Shown piece by piece: positions 1-8,210 of a DNA stretch of 64,000 nucleotides. The translations under genes and the position numbers were made by a program. The notes beneath the pieces are model-generated. The model ran no database searches. It had not been told where the DNA came from and saw only the letters and a program-made list of their open reading frames with translations. Numbering within the stretch: the stretch's first letter is position 1; each line of letters begins with the position of its first letter. Origin of the DNA: Vibrio tubiashii (GTDB taxonomy: Bacteria > Pseudomonadota > Gammaproteobacteria > Enterobacterales > Vibrionaceae); contig JRWQ01000007.1 of assembly GCA_000775715.1 (NCBI GenBank), positions 310,001 to 374,000 of the forward strand. Direction: 5' to 3'.

Positions 1-383
1 ATAGTACTGATATTTCCTGTACCGCAGGCTTTGATTTAGAAGAATCCAACGTCTTTGACGAATCAACAGCGCTAGCCCTATCTACTGATGAAAAGAGTGA
101 ACAAAACTCTTATTGGTCACATTGGCTTAATGGCGAAGAGGGCAATCCCATTGTATCAAATAGTGCGCAGTTCAATCACTTTGGTGTTGGGGTGTGGGTG
201 CCTGAGGATTTAGAAGACCAACTGCGCGATATGGATACTAAGCACTGGATCCGTAGTCATGGCTTACAGCTCAGTCTAGGGTTCGGTGACAAGGAATCCG
301 CAATGCCACGCATGCGTTTTGATTATCGCTGGCATCAACAGTATGATGGCGATTTTTTAGTGCAGTTGGAAGTGCCATTCTAA
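1..383 (+). CDS. C-terminal part of an unknown protein (5' end outside window)
   Basis: An open frame enters from the left edge (first complete codon at position 3) and ends at TAA 381-383, so about 126 C-terminal residues are visible. The residues upstream of the first internal GTG/ATG (from about 192) read as ordinary protein, so the true start lies outside the window. The visible part is acidic and polar, rich in Trp, Asp, Glu and His, with no membrane segment; its last strand-like stretch ends in a terminal Phe. I do not recognise the family. It ends 18 bp before the convergent GGDEF-EAL gene. Confidence 0.7.
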   Translation, partial: STDISCTAGFDLEESNVFDESTALALSTDEKSEQNSYWSHWLNGEEGNPIVSNSAQFNHFGVGVWVPEDLEDQLRDMDTKHWIRSHGLQLSLGFGDKESAMPRMRFDYRWHQQYDGDFLVQLEVPF

Positions 384-401
384 CTAGCACCTACAGCTCA
401 C

Positions 402-2252
402 TCATCCATTGGATACTCGCTTTTGTCGCTCTTGACGTTCTAAGCACTGTTGAATAATGTTTTTCGGCGTATCCGGTTTGGAAAAGTAGTAACCTTGGAT
501 CTGACTACACCCCATATCATATAATTTATCCAGCGCTTTCTGATCTTCGACTCCCTCAGCAACGAGCGACACTTCAAGTTGTTTCGCCAACTGTACAATA
601 AGCCAAACCACCCGCTCTGCAGTTTCATTGATGTCCATATTTTTAATGAAGGTTGCATCAATTTTAATGCAATCAATCGGATAGCTGTGGATGTAGTTTA
701 AACTAGAGTAACCAGTACCGAAGTCGTCTAGAGCAACCTGAAAGCCCAAGAAACGCAGCTTATTGAGGATTTTTTTAACTTGTTCAGTTTGTGAAAGCAG
801 CACGGTTTCGGTGAGTTCGATAGTAAATTCTTCAGGTTTAAAGCCATAATTGGTCGTGGTGTTGATTAAATGCTGGACGTAGCGGCTAGAGTTATTCAAC
901 TCATTGGCAGAGCAGTTTAGGCTAAGACGAATGCTGTGTCCTAAGCCTTTTTCTAGAGCTGCTTTGGCTTTACACGCCAGTTCGACGATACGTTCACCCA
1001 GTTCAACGATCAAGCCGGATTGCTCTGCAGCTTCGATAAATTCCAATGGTGAAATATTGCCTAGGGCATGACTTTCCCACCGGGCAAGAATTTCAAAATA
1101 ATTCCATTGGTTGCTAGCCTTATCGACTATGGGTTGAACCACAACATAGAGTTCACTGTCGATCATCGACTCTTTTGCGAGCTCGGTTCTAAGCGCATCA
1201 ATGATTAAAGCACGGCGGTAGTATTGTGCGCTCAAGTGGGTGTCATAGCATTGAACTTTTACATGACGAGACTGCTTACAATCTTTAAGAGCCAAGCTAG
1301 CATTCAAAATGATCTGATCGGCGGATAAGTTTTGGTTCGGGTTCTTAGCGAGCCCAATACTGGTAGTGAATTTTATCCGGTGCGCTGGGTCTTGGTAGCC
1401 TTTCTCTAAGTTCTGGATGATGCTGTAGCAGATTTTAAATGGGTCACCAGCTTGGGTGATAAAGGCAAATTCGTCACCGGCAATGCGGAAGGCGAACTGC
1501 TCATCTTTAATGGTTTCTTTAATGGTATTGGCGACAAACTTAATGATCTGGTCACCAATATAGTTACCGTACAAATCATTGATCGCTTTAAAATTGTCAA
1601 TGTCTAAGTACGCGAGTGTAAAAGGAATGCTTGGCGACTCTGACAGGCGTTCAAGTTTATCGGAAAGATAGCTGCGATTAAGTAGACCCGTTAGATTGTC
1701 ATGAGAAACTTCGTAGCTGAGCTGGTCAACTAAGGTTTCAGATCGAGCCGTTAGCCACTTGGATTTAAGATTGTGGATAACGATATTGGCAAACAGCTTG
1801 TGGAAATAGATCAGTTGCTCTTCCTCATTTCCTATGTTGTGGGTATAGGTAGACAGCAATAAACCTAGTACTTCTCCATTGGTTGTTTTGAGCGGAATGG
1901 CTAAATAAGCTTTGATACCATGCTCGGTGATGTATTGTTCATTGGGCAGTTCCTCTGCCGCGTTAGAGGCGCATAAGATATATTCTTGATTAGACTTGGT
2001 TACAAATGTACACGTACTGTTTGTTAGTGGTGCAAGGTAGTCATCGCGTTGTAATTTTGCTCCACTGGCTGATGCAAGAAGGGTAGAGCGATTCGTAAAC
2101 TGATCGAGTTCGATAATGCATGTACAAAACGAATTAGAATACTGCTGAAGCTCAAAGGTCGCTGTGTTGAGTAGTTCCAACCCATCTAAGCTCAAAGTAT
2201 CATTAATCGTCTCGACACTTAACGAGTGCTGTACTGACGTTGTCCTAGCCAT
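402..2252 (-). CDS. GAF-GGDEF-EAL cyclic-di-GMP signalling protein
   Basis: 616 residues, no signal peptide or membrane segment, so a cytoplasmic sensor. Order: GAF-like domain (about 20-165), GGDEF domain (about 180-340), EAL domain (about 350-605). The cyclase signature reads RIAGDEF (258-262, an A-for-G variant seen in active enzymes), with no RxxD inhibitory site upstream (KDEQ at that place). The phosphodiesterase domain has EIL (387-389) instead of EAL, but keeps ELTE, DDFGTGYSS (509-517), KID, AEGVE and QGYYF, so hydrolysis of c-di-GMP is plausible. The signal sensed by the GAF domain cannot be read. Monocistronic, convergent with the partial gene on its 3' side. Domain calls are firm; net direction of c-di-GMP turnover is open. 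Confidence 0.93.
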   Translation of the reverse strand: MARTTSVQHSLSVETINDTLSLDGLELLNTATFELQQYSNSFCTCIIELDQFTNRSTLLASASGAKLQRDDYLAPLTNSTCTFVTKSNQEYILCASNAAEELPNEQYITEHGIKAYLAIPLKTTNGEVLGLLLSTYTHNIGNEEEQLIYFHKLFANIVIHNLKSKWLTARSETLVDQLSYEVSHDNLTGLLNRSYLSDKLERLSESPSIPFTLAYLDIDNFKAINDLYGNYIGDQIIKFVANTIKETIKDEQFAFRIAGDEFAFITQAGDPFKICYSIIQNLEKGYQDPAHRIKFTTSIGLAKNPNQNLSADQIILNASLALKDCKQSRHVKVQCYDTHLSAQYYRRALIIDALRTELAKESMIDSELYVVVQPIVDKASNQWNYFEILARWESHALGNISPLEFIEAAEQSGLIVELGERIVELACKAKAALEKGLGHSIRLSLNCSANELNNSSRYVQHLINTTTNYGFKPEEFTIELTETVLLSQTEQVKKILNKLRFLGFQVALDDFGTGYSSLNYIHSYPIDCIKIDATFIKNMDINETAERVVWLIVQLAKQLEVSLVAEGVEDQKALDKLYDMGCSQIQGYYFSKPDTPKNIIQQCLERQERQKRVSNG

Positions 2253-2369
2253 AGTGGTAACTCACTGTTATCGTGATTTATATCACTTAATATTATGATT
2301 TGTTACATACTAAATATGGTACAGATCTCATATGATTGCAAATGGCATCTATCGCATCACTATTCTGTA

Positions 2370-3257
2370 TCAATGCGAATCTTGGTTGGCTAGACGTTTT
2401 TTGAGGTAATCAAGAAATAACTTAGTGCGAGTATGTTGATAGTCTAATTTTGGGTAGTAGGCATAGACAGTGGCTTCGTCCGCAGTGATATCGGGCAAGA
2501 TACGTTGCAACGCCCCTTGCTTTAGATCGTCTTTGATCATCACATCGTTAGTTAGGAGAAGCCCCATACCACTCTTAGCAGCATAAAACAGTGCTTCGGG
2601 ATTCGAGGTGGCTAGATTACCGCTTAGAACGATTTTTTGTCCGTTAGTGAGTGAGATTTCGCGCTGAGTTCTTTCTCCCCACACTAACATATTGTGAGCG
2701 GGTAGCTCGCTAAAGTGTTTCGGTTCACCGTATTGTTCTATGTAGCTAGGGGATGCGTAAAAGCCCGCTCTATGCTCGAATAGAGGTGTGGCCTTGTAAC
2801 TAAGCGAGTTGAGTTGTTCAATCTCTCGACTAATAAATAAATCAAAGCTTAAGGTGGGTAACTGGCCAGGAGTTGTTGTGATCAACTGAATTCGAATATC
2901 TGGATACATCTGCAAAAAGTCATTGAGGTATTGAACTAGAAACTTAGATCCAACCGCGAGCGTCGCCCCTATTTTGAGCAACCCCGCTGGTGTTTGAGAA
3001 ACAGATCGGGTTTCATCAACAATCGACTGCCAACCGTCCATTTGTACCTTTGCTCTTTCATAGAAGAGCGCTCCTGCTTCTGTTTGGGTGACAGAGCGAG
3101 TCGTTCGCTTTAATAGCTGCACCCCAATTCGCTCTTCAAGCCAGTGGATGCGCTTACTGATTGCAGAGCTAGTGGTGTTGAGTGCACTTGCAGCTCCTTT
3201 GAAGCTGCCATGATCAACAACACGAATGTAACTCTGAACGCTTTGAATCCAATCCAT
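2370..3257 (-). CDS. LysR-family transcriptional regulator
   Basis: 295 residues, standard LysR length. An N-terminal winged HTH (about 1-60) contains the typical pattern GSFKGAASALNTTSSAISK and the recognition-helix context VQLLKRTTR. The remaining part is the periplasmic-binding-protein-like effector domain. It is divergently transcribed from the Bcr/CflA exporter starting at 3377, 119 bp apart, the usual arrangement for a LysR protein that controls its neighbour and itself. The inducer is unknown. Family assignment is firm; the regulatory link to the exporter is inferred from position. Confidence 0.95.
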   Translation of the reverse strand: MDWIQSVQSYIRVVDHGSFKGAASALNTTSSAISKRIHWLEERIGVQLLKRTTRSVTQTEAGALFYERAKVQMDGWQSIVDETRSVSQTPAGLLKIGATLAVGSKFLVQYLNDFLQMYPDIRIQLITTTPGQLPTLSFDLFISREIEQLNSLSYKATPLFEHRAGFYASPSYIEQYGEPKHFSELPAHNMLVWGERTQREISLTNGQKIVLSGNLATSNPEALFYAAKSGMGLLLTNDVMIKDDLKQGALQRILPDITADEATVYAYYPKLDYQHTRTKLFLDYLKKRLANQDSH

Positions 3258-3376
3258 AATAGTGCCTTATAATTTCCATTTTGGAATTAATCACTTTCCA
3301 TGTCGGCATATTATCATTGAATAGTGGATAATTTAAACTGGCAGGCAGAGCCGAATTTCACTCTTAATGAGATCCC

Positions 3377-4555
3377 ATGAAGAAGACACCGATTTTACTT
3401 GCAATGATGATTATCGCGACAGGGCAAGTTGGCGTGAGTATTTACTTGCCATCCTTGCCTATGATCAGCAGTGACCTCGGTGTGTCTCAAGCAGATGTAC
3501 AGTTGTTAGTGACGGCGTTTCTGGTTGCTTTTGGTTTATCTCAGCTGTTTTACGGTCCGTTGTCTGATGCGATTGGCCGACGCCCGGTGTTTATCCTTGG
3601 TCAAGGGGTTTATCTGGCGGCGACGGTACTGTGCGTCATTTTCACTGATAATATCACCGTAGTGATTATTGGACGTTTTTTGCAGGGACTTGGCGCGGGT
3701 AGTGCTTCGGTACTTGGACGTAGCGTATTAAGAGACAGCTATGAAGGAGCCCAGTTAACAAAAGCGCTGTCGTACATCTCTATCACTGCTTCAATCATGC
3801 CAATTATCGCTCCTGTCATGGGCGGATGGATTGCTTTCTCTTTTGGATGGGAAGCCGTGTTTATCTGCGTTCTTCTGTATCTGATCGCCATCTTCATCTT
3901 GGGTTACTTTGTGTTGCCGGAAACGATGACCTACGCAAAGACGCGTTTTGATCCCATCGGTGTGGTTAAGAACTACGCTTCGTTAATACGTAATATGCAG
4001 GTGATTTCTAGTGCAAGTTACAACTGGATAACCTATTTGACCAGCGTTGTTTCGTTATCCGTATTGCCATTTATATTGCAGCATCAGCTTGGTTTGACCG
4101 CAGCAGAGTATGGTTCGGTAATGATTATTCCCTCTGCAGGTTTGATGATGGGTAGCTTTATTCTAACCGTTTTGAATCGCTACCTGTTGATTAAGCAGAT
4201 TTTGGCAATAGCTATTACAATAGTGACGGTTGCCGGATTGTGGTTATTGGTGTCTGAAGTGACGTTATTTAACCTTGTTTCCGCGTTTACTCTATTGACC
4301 ATAGCGCAAGGGCTAACGACACCACTTTCTATTAGTATGTTATTGGCACCACACAAAAGGCAGGCTGGTTCGGTGTCGGCGTTGTCAGGTTCGATTCAGA
4401 TGTGTTTAGCGGGCGTGTTTGGCGGCTATTTGGTTGAGCACTGGGTACACAGCCAGATCAGCACAGGAGTGCTCTATTTAGTGTCAGCCACAACCATGGG
4501 GTTGGTATTATTCTCTTCGAGAAAGGTTCTGGTCACACAGCAAAAGTTTGCTTGA
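3377..4555 (+). CDS. emrD: MFS multidrug exporter, Bcr/CflA (EmrD-like) family
   Basis: 392 residues with about 12 hydrophobic segments, an inner-membrane proton-driven exporter. The start of TM1 (GQVGVSIYLPSLPMI) and motif A between TM2 and TM3 (YGPLSDAIGRRPVFILG) are those of the Bcr/CflA/EmrD drug-efflux group, as is the length. An extra signature GAGSASVLGRSVLRD follows in TM4-TM5. It stands alone opposite the LysR gene, which probably controls it. Substrates (phenicols, bicyclomycin, detergents or energy uncouplers in relatives) cannot be deduced. EmrD is the closest named relative I recognise; another Bcr/CflA subgroup is possible. Confidence 0.88.
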   Translation: MKKTPILLAMMIIATGQVGVSIYLPSLPMISSDLGVSQADVQLLVTAFLVAFGLSQLFYGPLSDAIGRRPVFILGQGVYLAATVLCVIFTDNITVVIIGRFLQGLGAGSASVLGRSVLRDSYEGAQLTKALSYISITASIMPIIAPVMGGWIAFSFGWEAVFICVLLYLIAIFILGYFVLPETMTYAKTRFDPIGVVKNYASLIRNMQVISSASYNWITYLTSVVSLSVLPFILQHQLGLTAAEYGSVMIIPSAGLMMGSFILTVLNRYLLIKQILAIAITIVTVAGLWLLVSEVTLFNLVSAFTLLTIAQGLTTPLSISMLLAPHKRQAGSVSALSGSIQMCLAGVFGGYLVEHWVHSQISTGVLYLVSATTMGLVLFSSRKVLVTQQKFA

Positions 4556-4606
4556 CCTCGAGTTGAGTATACAATGCCCGCAAATTTCTATTTAGAGACC
4601 AAGTCA

Positions 4607-4957
4607 ATGGAACTTAAAGAGTTTGAAACCTTAGTTACGCAACTGTGTGAGAAAGAGAACTTGCCACAAGCGCTAGAGGTATTAAAGGCGTGCGAAGAAC
4701 AAGACGTTGCAGAAGCTGCGCAATCGTTAAGTGGGCAGTTCGCGCTCGCTGAGGTCGAGGGTGCAAAGCGTATCTATCATGTAACCGTTCAAACTAATGA
4801 GCAAGGTGAAGAACAAGAGTTTGTAGAGCATGTAATGGATGAAGGTGATGATGTAATCCGTTTTGTTGCTTGGTTCTTTGATGTTATGTTTGATGTGAAG
4901 CGTAAAGATACTTATCAAGTAGCGGGGAAAACTTACCAGCAGCCAAAGCGCAGCTAA
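4607..4957 (+). CDS. Small acidic protein of unknown function
   Basis: I start at ATG 4607 (116 residues, MELKEFETLVTQ). An upstream in-frame ATG at 4574 would add eleven residues that look unlike protein and has no better ribosome site. The product is soluble and acidic with a helical N-terminal half and a C-terminal half containing the aromatic stretch FVAWFFDVMFDVKRKDTY. I do not recognise the family; it may be a lineage-specific cytoplasmic protein. It lies 51 bp downstream of the exporter (19 bp if the upstream start is used) and could share its transcript. Confidence 0.75.
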   Translation: MELKEFETLVTQLCEKENLPQALEVLKACEEQDVAEAAQSLSGQFALAEVEGAKRIYHVTVQTNEQGEEQEFVEHVMDEGDDVIRFVAWFFDVMFDVKRKDTYQVAGKTYQQPKRS

Positions 4958-4997
4958 TCTAAAAATCATGTGATTCATGTCTTGTTTTTATTTTAAA

Positions 4998-5013
4998 TGT
5001 GATTAAAATCACG
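4998..5013. promoter_or_regulatory. CRP-type binding site
   Basis: TGTGA-TTAAAA-TCACG matches the CRP half-sites TGTGA/TCACA at nine of ten positions with the correct six-base spacer; flanking AAA on the left also fits. It lies only 24 bp before the ATG of the small gene at 5038, too close for class I or II activation of that gene, so repression, or action on another start, is more likely. Confidence 0.65.
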
Positions 5014-5037
5014 CTCTTCATTGAGGGGTCTACAACT

Positions 5038-5169
5038 ATGAATCACGATTTTAGCAATGTATTTATCGCTAACATGCTCGCTAAACAAGCAATGCACGAA
5101 GCTCTCTACGGTAAGCCTAAAGCAAAGAAAACGTCTTTGCTCAAACGCTTGATGAAGAAAATTTCATAA
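5038..5169 (+). CDS. Small basic protein (43 aa), unknown
   Basis: ATG 5038 to TAA 5167-5169, 43 residues. A strong Shine-Dalgarno GAGGGG (5023-5028) stands nine bases before the ATG, a CRP-type box lies just upstream and a terminator-like hairpin lies downstream, so it has all the parts of a gene. The N-terminal half is mildly amphipathic (FSNVFIANMLAKQAMHEAL); the C-terminal half is strongly basic (KPKAKKTSLLKRLMKK), suggesting contact with nucleic acid or membrane. No known family recognised. Confidence 0.6.
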   Translation: MNHDFSNVFIANMLAKQAMHEALYGKPKAKKTSLLKRLMKKIS

Positions 5170-5234
5170 GCGTTAGATAAAAATGGAACTAGGCTAGTTG
5201 GATGAGCTCGTTGTAACTTTGCTCAGCTAGCTAA

Positions 5235-5272
5235 AACAAAGCCCTCGCTATTTATATAACGGGGGCTTTGTT
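5235..5272 (+). terminator. Terminator-like hairpin after the 43-aa gene
   Basis: Arms AACAAAGCCCTCG and CGGGGGCTTTGTT pair over 13 bp with one G-T wobble around a 12-base AT-rich loop. The tail is only weakly T-rich (TTGTTGTAT). It directly abuts the repeat element beginning at 5274. Confidence 0.6.
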
Positions 5273-5273
5273 G

Positions 5274-5416
5274 TATACCCTTCATTCTTGAACCTGCAGC
5301 TTTGTTAACTGCGACAATTCACCGGAGCGCCGGCCGCCATAATCACATAGAACACCTATGCTCATAGGGCTGAACTGTCTTGTTGCCGCGCTGCAACTCC
5401 AGTTATTTTGGGTATA
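5274..5416. repeat. Intergenic inverted-repeat element bounded by TATACCC/GGGTATA
   Basis: A 143-bp intergenic block begins TATACCC and ends GGGTATA. Just inside both ends is TGCAGC / GCTGCA, and the homology of the two arms continues imperfectly (for example GACAATTCA against GACAGTTCA). The interior holds a perfect small palindrome CCTATG-CT-CATAGG. No gene fits inside. The layout is that of a non-autonomous, hairpin-forming repeat; similar TATACCC-bounded repeats occur between genes in vibrios as far as I recall. Only this copy is visible in the window. Confidence 0.6.
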
Positions 5417-5435
5417 TGTCGGCATTATGCTTATG

Positions 5436-6035
5436 TTACAGAGACACTACGTTGTCGGGGACTGTGCTGAGGCCTTTATCGACAATCCACGCTGAAAGGT
5501 TATCGGCGCCACCAATGTAGCGACCATCCAACCAGATCTGAGGAACCGTCACTGGGGTCTTTTCACCAATATGGGCCTTAACCTCAGGAATCATACGATA
5601 GAGCGCAGCGCTGTCTTTCACCACATCGTAGTATTGGTATTCAATGCCAGCATCGTCGAGAATTTTTTTCGCTTTCACGCAATAAGGGCAGGTGGCCTTG
5701 CCGTAAACAATATTACCTTTTAGGGTATCGCGCTTAGTCCACTCTTGAATCACTGATTGAACTAAAACACCTCGGTTTAGTGCCTCACCTTGGCTGATCA
5801 CTTTACCTTCGACCATCAAAATTGGTGCGTGCCACGCGCCGACTTTTAATGGCTCCCACCAATGAGATAACCAATCTTTGACTTCGAGCTCGACAGCTAC
5901 GCCAGCAAGTTCGTTTTCAAATGTATCGTTTAGAATATCTTTGGTCAGCGTACACTCACCACAAGGGATATTGACCTTGAAAGGACCCCAACTGCCTGCC
6001 CAACGATACAGGGTTAACTTGATTGGTTTCGTCAT
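5436..6035 (-). CDS. Glutaredoxin-domain protein with extra N-terminal domain
   Basis: 199 residues, cytoplasmic. The C-terminal part (about 107-185) is a glutaredoxin: beta strand NIVYGKATCPYC with the dithiol CPYC at 116-119, TVPQIW cis-proline motif and GGADNL glutathione-binding loop. The N-terminal about 100 residues hold a second cysteine pair CGEC (25-28) in a thioredoxin-like context (LTLYRWAGSWGPFKVNIPCGEC) and a PILMVEG stretch, so this may be two fused redox domains. Expected role: glutathione-dependent disulfide or deglutathionylation chemistry. It lies next to an EamA transporter gene on the same strand, 39 bp downstream of that gene's stop. Confidence 0.88.
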   Translation of the reverse strand: MTKPIKLTLYRWAGSWGPFKVNIPCGECTLTKDILNDTFENELAGVAVELEVKDWLSHWWEPLKVGAWHAPILMVEGKVISQGEALNRGVLVQSVIQEWTKRDTLKGNIVYGKATCPYCVKAKKILDDAGIEYQYYDVVKDSAALYRMIPEVKAHIGEKTPVTVPQIWLDGRYIGGADNLSAWIVDKGLSTVPDNVVSL

Positions 6036-6074
6036 AGAAATTCTCCGTTTAAAGCTATGACTAATTAGAACGAT

Positions 6075-7013
6075 CTAGCTTGGTATTTCTTTCAGTTGCT
6101 TTGGCTTTTTTGCTTCCCATTGAGTGATAAAGGCTACTGACGCAATGATTATTGCTGCACCAAGCCAAAGCCGACCGGGAGGAACCCAGCCGAATACCAT
6201 CCAACCAGCGAGTACATTGAGTGGAAGCTTAGCGTGATCGAAGGGTTGTACGAATGACGCATCGGCCACCGAATATGCTTTAACGATAGCCCACTGAGCT
6301 AGCGCCGTCATGGCGCCTGCAGCAACAAGGAGTAACCACAGCGTGTTCCCTGTCGGTAACTGCCAGTCAGGTAGGGCGAGCAATATATTAAAAGGGGTGA
6401 TCAATATCAGTAAGTAAACCACCATGGTGGAAGGTGAGTCTTGTGCAGAGAGCTTTTTAACCATTAATGAATAGCAAGCCCAGAAAAATGCAGCGCCTAC
6501 AGGCAGCAGTGTCGCCCAGCTAAAATCATCCGCCCATGGCTCGAGAATAATCATAGCGCCGATAAAACCTGTTAGGGTCGCTCCCCAGCGTGCAAATCCC
6601 ACTTTTTCTTTTAGAAACAACCCAGAGCCCACGGTCGCAAACAGTGGCGAGGTCATTAGTAGTGCGATGCCTTGCCAAATCGGGACAGGATAAGCGAGTG
6701 CCCAAAGCCAGAGCTGGATGCCTATCACCGCTAAGAACACACGTAGAATGTGCAGGGTAAGGTTGCTTGTACGCAGTGACTGCCTGATACCTAGCGTTCT
6801 CAAGTAAGGCAGGATAACTACCAGTGCGATAGCGTATTGAACAACGGCAACCGTTGTTGAGGGCAGACCATAATTGATACTGGCGACTTGAACTAAGCTG
6901 TTGACGATCGCGAATGCTAGTCCTGCACTTAGCATCCAACTTGCGCCTTGGAGTGGGTGATGGTTTTGGGTGCTCATGAAATCAGTGTCTGAAGAATAGA
7001 TAGGCTGAATCAT
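6075..7013 (-). CDS. EamA/DMT-family inner-membrane transporter
   Basis: 312 residues, about ten membrane segments in two EamA repeats (about 25-155 and 170-300). The drug/metabolite transporter fold exports amino acids, metabolites or drugs; the substrate is unknown. I keep the ATG at 7013; an internal ATG at 6977 (MSTQNHHPLQ) is an equally good start, since neither has a clear Shine-Dalgarno site. A perfect 17-bp palindrome (7027-7043) lies just upstream and probably acts as operator. A second EamA gene follows upstream on the same strand but with its own long leader, so the two are probably separate units. Confidence 0.92.
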   Translation of the reverse strand: MIQPIYSSDTDFMSTQNHHPLQGASWMLSAGLAFAIVNSLVQVASINYGLPSTTVAVVQYAIALVVILPYLRTLGIRQSLRTSNLTLHILRVFLAVIGIQLWLWALAYPVPIWQGIALLMTSPLFATVGSGLFLKEKVGFARWGATLTGFIGAMIILEPWADDFSWATLLPVGAAFFWACYSLMVKKLSAQDSPSTMVVYLLILITPFNILLALPDWQLPTGNTLWLLLVAAGAMTALAQWAIVKAYSVADASFVQPFDHAKLPLNVLAGWMVFGWVPPGRLWLGAAIIIASVAFITQWEAKKPKQLKEIPS

Positions 7014-7026
7014 ACGATGTTATTTC

Positions 7027-7043
7027 ACTCAGGTCACCTGAGT
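7027..7043. promoter_or_regulatory. Perfect 17-bp palindrome, putative operator
   Basis: ACTCAGGT-C-ACCTGAGT is a perfect inverted repeat with one central base, 13 bp upstream of the 7013 start codon of the EamA transporter. The position suits a repressor site overlapping promoter or translation start. The cognate regulator cannot be named. Confidence 0.55.
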
Positions 7044-7084
7044 ATTTACATATCATCCGAATGATTCAGCATAAGGTAGGCTAG

Positions 7085-7999
7085 TTACTTCTTGCTTAGG
7101 GTGTAGACAGACGCAATAACCAGCACTAGCCCAAGCGCATGCCAAAGCGTAAATACTTCGTCGAGCACAACGACCGCTAGTCCCGCAGTGATTGCAGGTC
7201 CCACATTACTGGTTAAACTCAGTGTTGTTGGGGTAAGCCGAGCCATTGCCGCAGCAACTAAGTAAGATGGAAGGACGGTGCAGAAAATGCCAAGCAATAT
7301 ACCTGTTGTGACTAGTTCTAGACTCCATGTAGAGATATCAGCTCCACTAAGGGATAAATGAACCAGAATTGCGATACCTGCGCTGCCCATACCAATACTG
7401 GTAAATAGGGAACTGCCTAACTGGTCGATTAATGGCTTACTCCACACAAGGTAGAAAGCGAAAACCAATGCTGAGCCAATAGCAAGTAAACTGCCAAGAA
7501 ACACCGATTGTCCCAGTGTATTGAAGTCATGGACAACAATGAAACTGATACCCAAGTAACCAATAAAGGCAGAAAGCAGTACGGTTTTGGTTGGACGTTG
7601 CTTATATAGCACCCAGCTAATTAGCACCACAAAGGTTGGAAACAGAAAGATTAACAGGCGTTCCAATTGAGCAGTTATATATTCCAAAGAGGCGATATCG
7701 AGGAAGCTCGCCATGTAGTATCCCATGACTCCGATTAAGGCTGCTTTGAAGCCATGTTGTCTGACTCTATTGCGGTTCTCTCGCTGGCGACATAGGTAGA
7801 TAAACGTCATGAGATACAGAGGTAGTGAGCTAAAAGCGCGTAATGTCATGATTGAGGTCGCATCGCCCCCGTATTGGTAGGCAACTTTGATTAGAACTGG
7901 TTTTACAGAAAACAGAACACAGCCAGCTAAGGCAAGCAAAACACCTGCTTGTGAAATTGAGGCTGTATTTGTAGAAAGAGTTTGCGCTTTTTCTGTCAT
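7085..7999 (-). CDS. EamA/DMT-family inner-membrane transporter (second)
   Basis: 304 residues, about ten membrane segments in two EamA repeats, typical full length. The second half contains the usual TP.TLSLTSNVGPAITAG pattern before the last pair of helices. Exported substrate unknown; sequence similarity to the neighbouring EamA protein is only at family level. A Shine-Dalgarno AAGGA (8010-8014 on this strand) lies ten bases from the ATG. The about 210-base leader carries a set of hairpins, two of them mutually exclusive and a third enclosing the ribosome site, described separately. Confidence 0.92.
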   Translation of the reverse strand: MTEKAQTLSTNTASISQAGVLLALAGCVLFSVKPVLIKVAYQYGGDATSIMTLRAFSSLPLYLMTFIYLCRQRENRNRVRQHGFKAALIGVMGYYMASFLDIASLEYITAQLERLLIFLFPTFVVLISWVLYKQRPTKTVLLSAFIGYLGISFIVVHDFNTLGQSVFLGSLLAIGSALVFAFYLVWSKPLIDQLGSSLFTSIGMGSAGIAILVHLSLSGADISTWSLELVTTGILLGIFCTVLPSYLVAAAMARLTPTTLSLTSNVGPAITAGLAVVVLDEVFTLWHALGLVLVIASVYTLSKK

Positions 8000-8001
8000 G
8001 G

Positions 8002-8129
8002 TTCTCGTGTCCTTACTAAGAGAGTGGGGCTACGAGAAAGGCGATATTCTGGCTACGTTTCTCGTAGCCAGACATAGGTTTACCTACCGGCTACAGGCAT
8101 TTAGGAGAAGGAGCCAAAGGTAGGTAAAC
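8002..8129 (-). promoter_or_regulatory. Structured 5' leader with competing hairpins upstream of EamA transporter
   Basis: Read on the minus strand, 5' to 3': (1) GTTTACCTACC (8129-8119) pairs with GGTAGGTAAAC (8088-8078), extended inside by GGCT/AGCC. (2) TCTGGCTACG (8072-8063) pairs with CGTAGCCAGA (8057-8048) round a 5-base loop. (3) GGCTACGAGAAA (8069-8058), part of hairpin 2, is also perfectly complementary to TTTCTCGTAGCC (8039-8028). (4) TTCTCGT (8038-8032) can instead pair with ACGAGAA (8008-8002), which lies between the Shine-Dalgarno AAGGA and the start codon at 7999. Hairpins 2 and 3 exclude each other, as do 3 and 4, the logic of a translational switch. No known riboswitch class recognised. 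There is no U-tract, so this is not a terminator. Confidence 0.55.
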
Positions 8130-8210
8130 ATGAATTTCATATTCGTTCCGAAATCAATAGGTAAATCAGTGATGAATTTTTAGACTATCGACATATGCTG
8201 CAGATTGCAA

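Noticed and set aside
4727..4978. 83-residue minus-strand frame
   Set aside because: It lies opposite the 116-residue plus-strand gene at 4607-4957, has no ribosome site and an unnatural composition; shadow frame.
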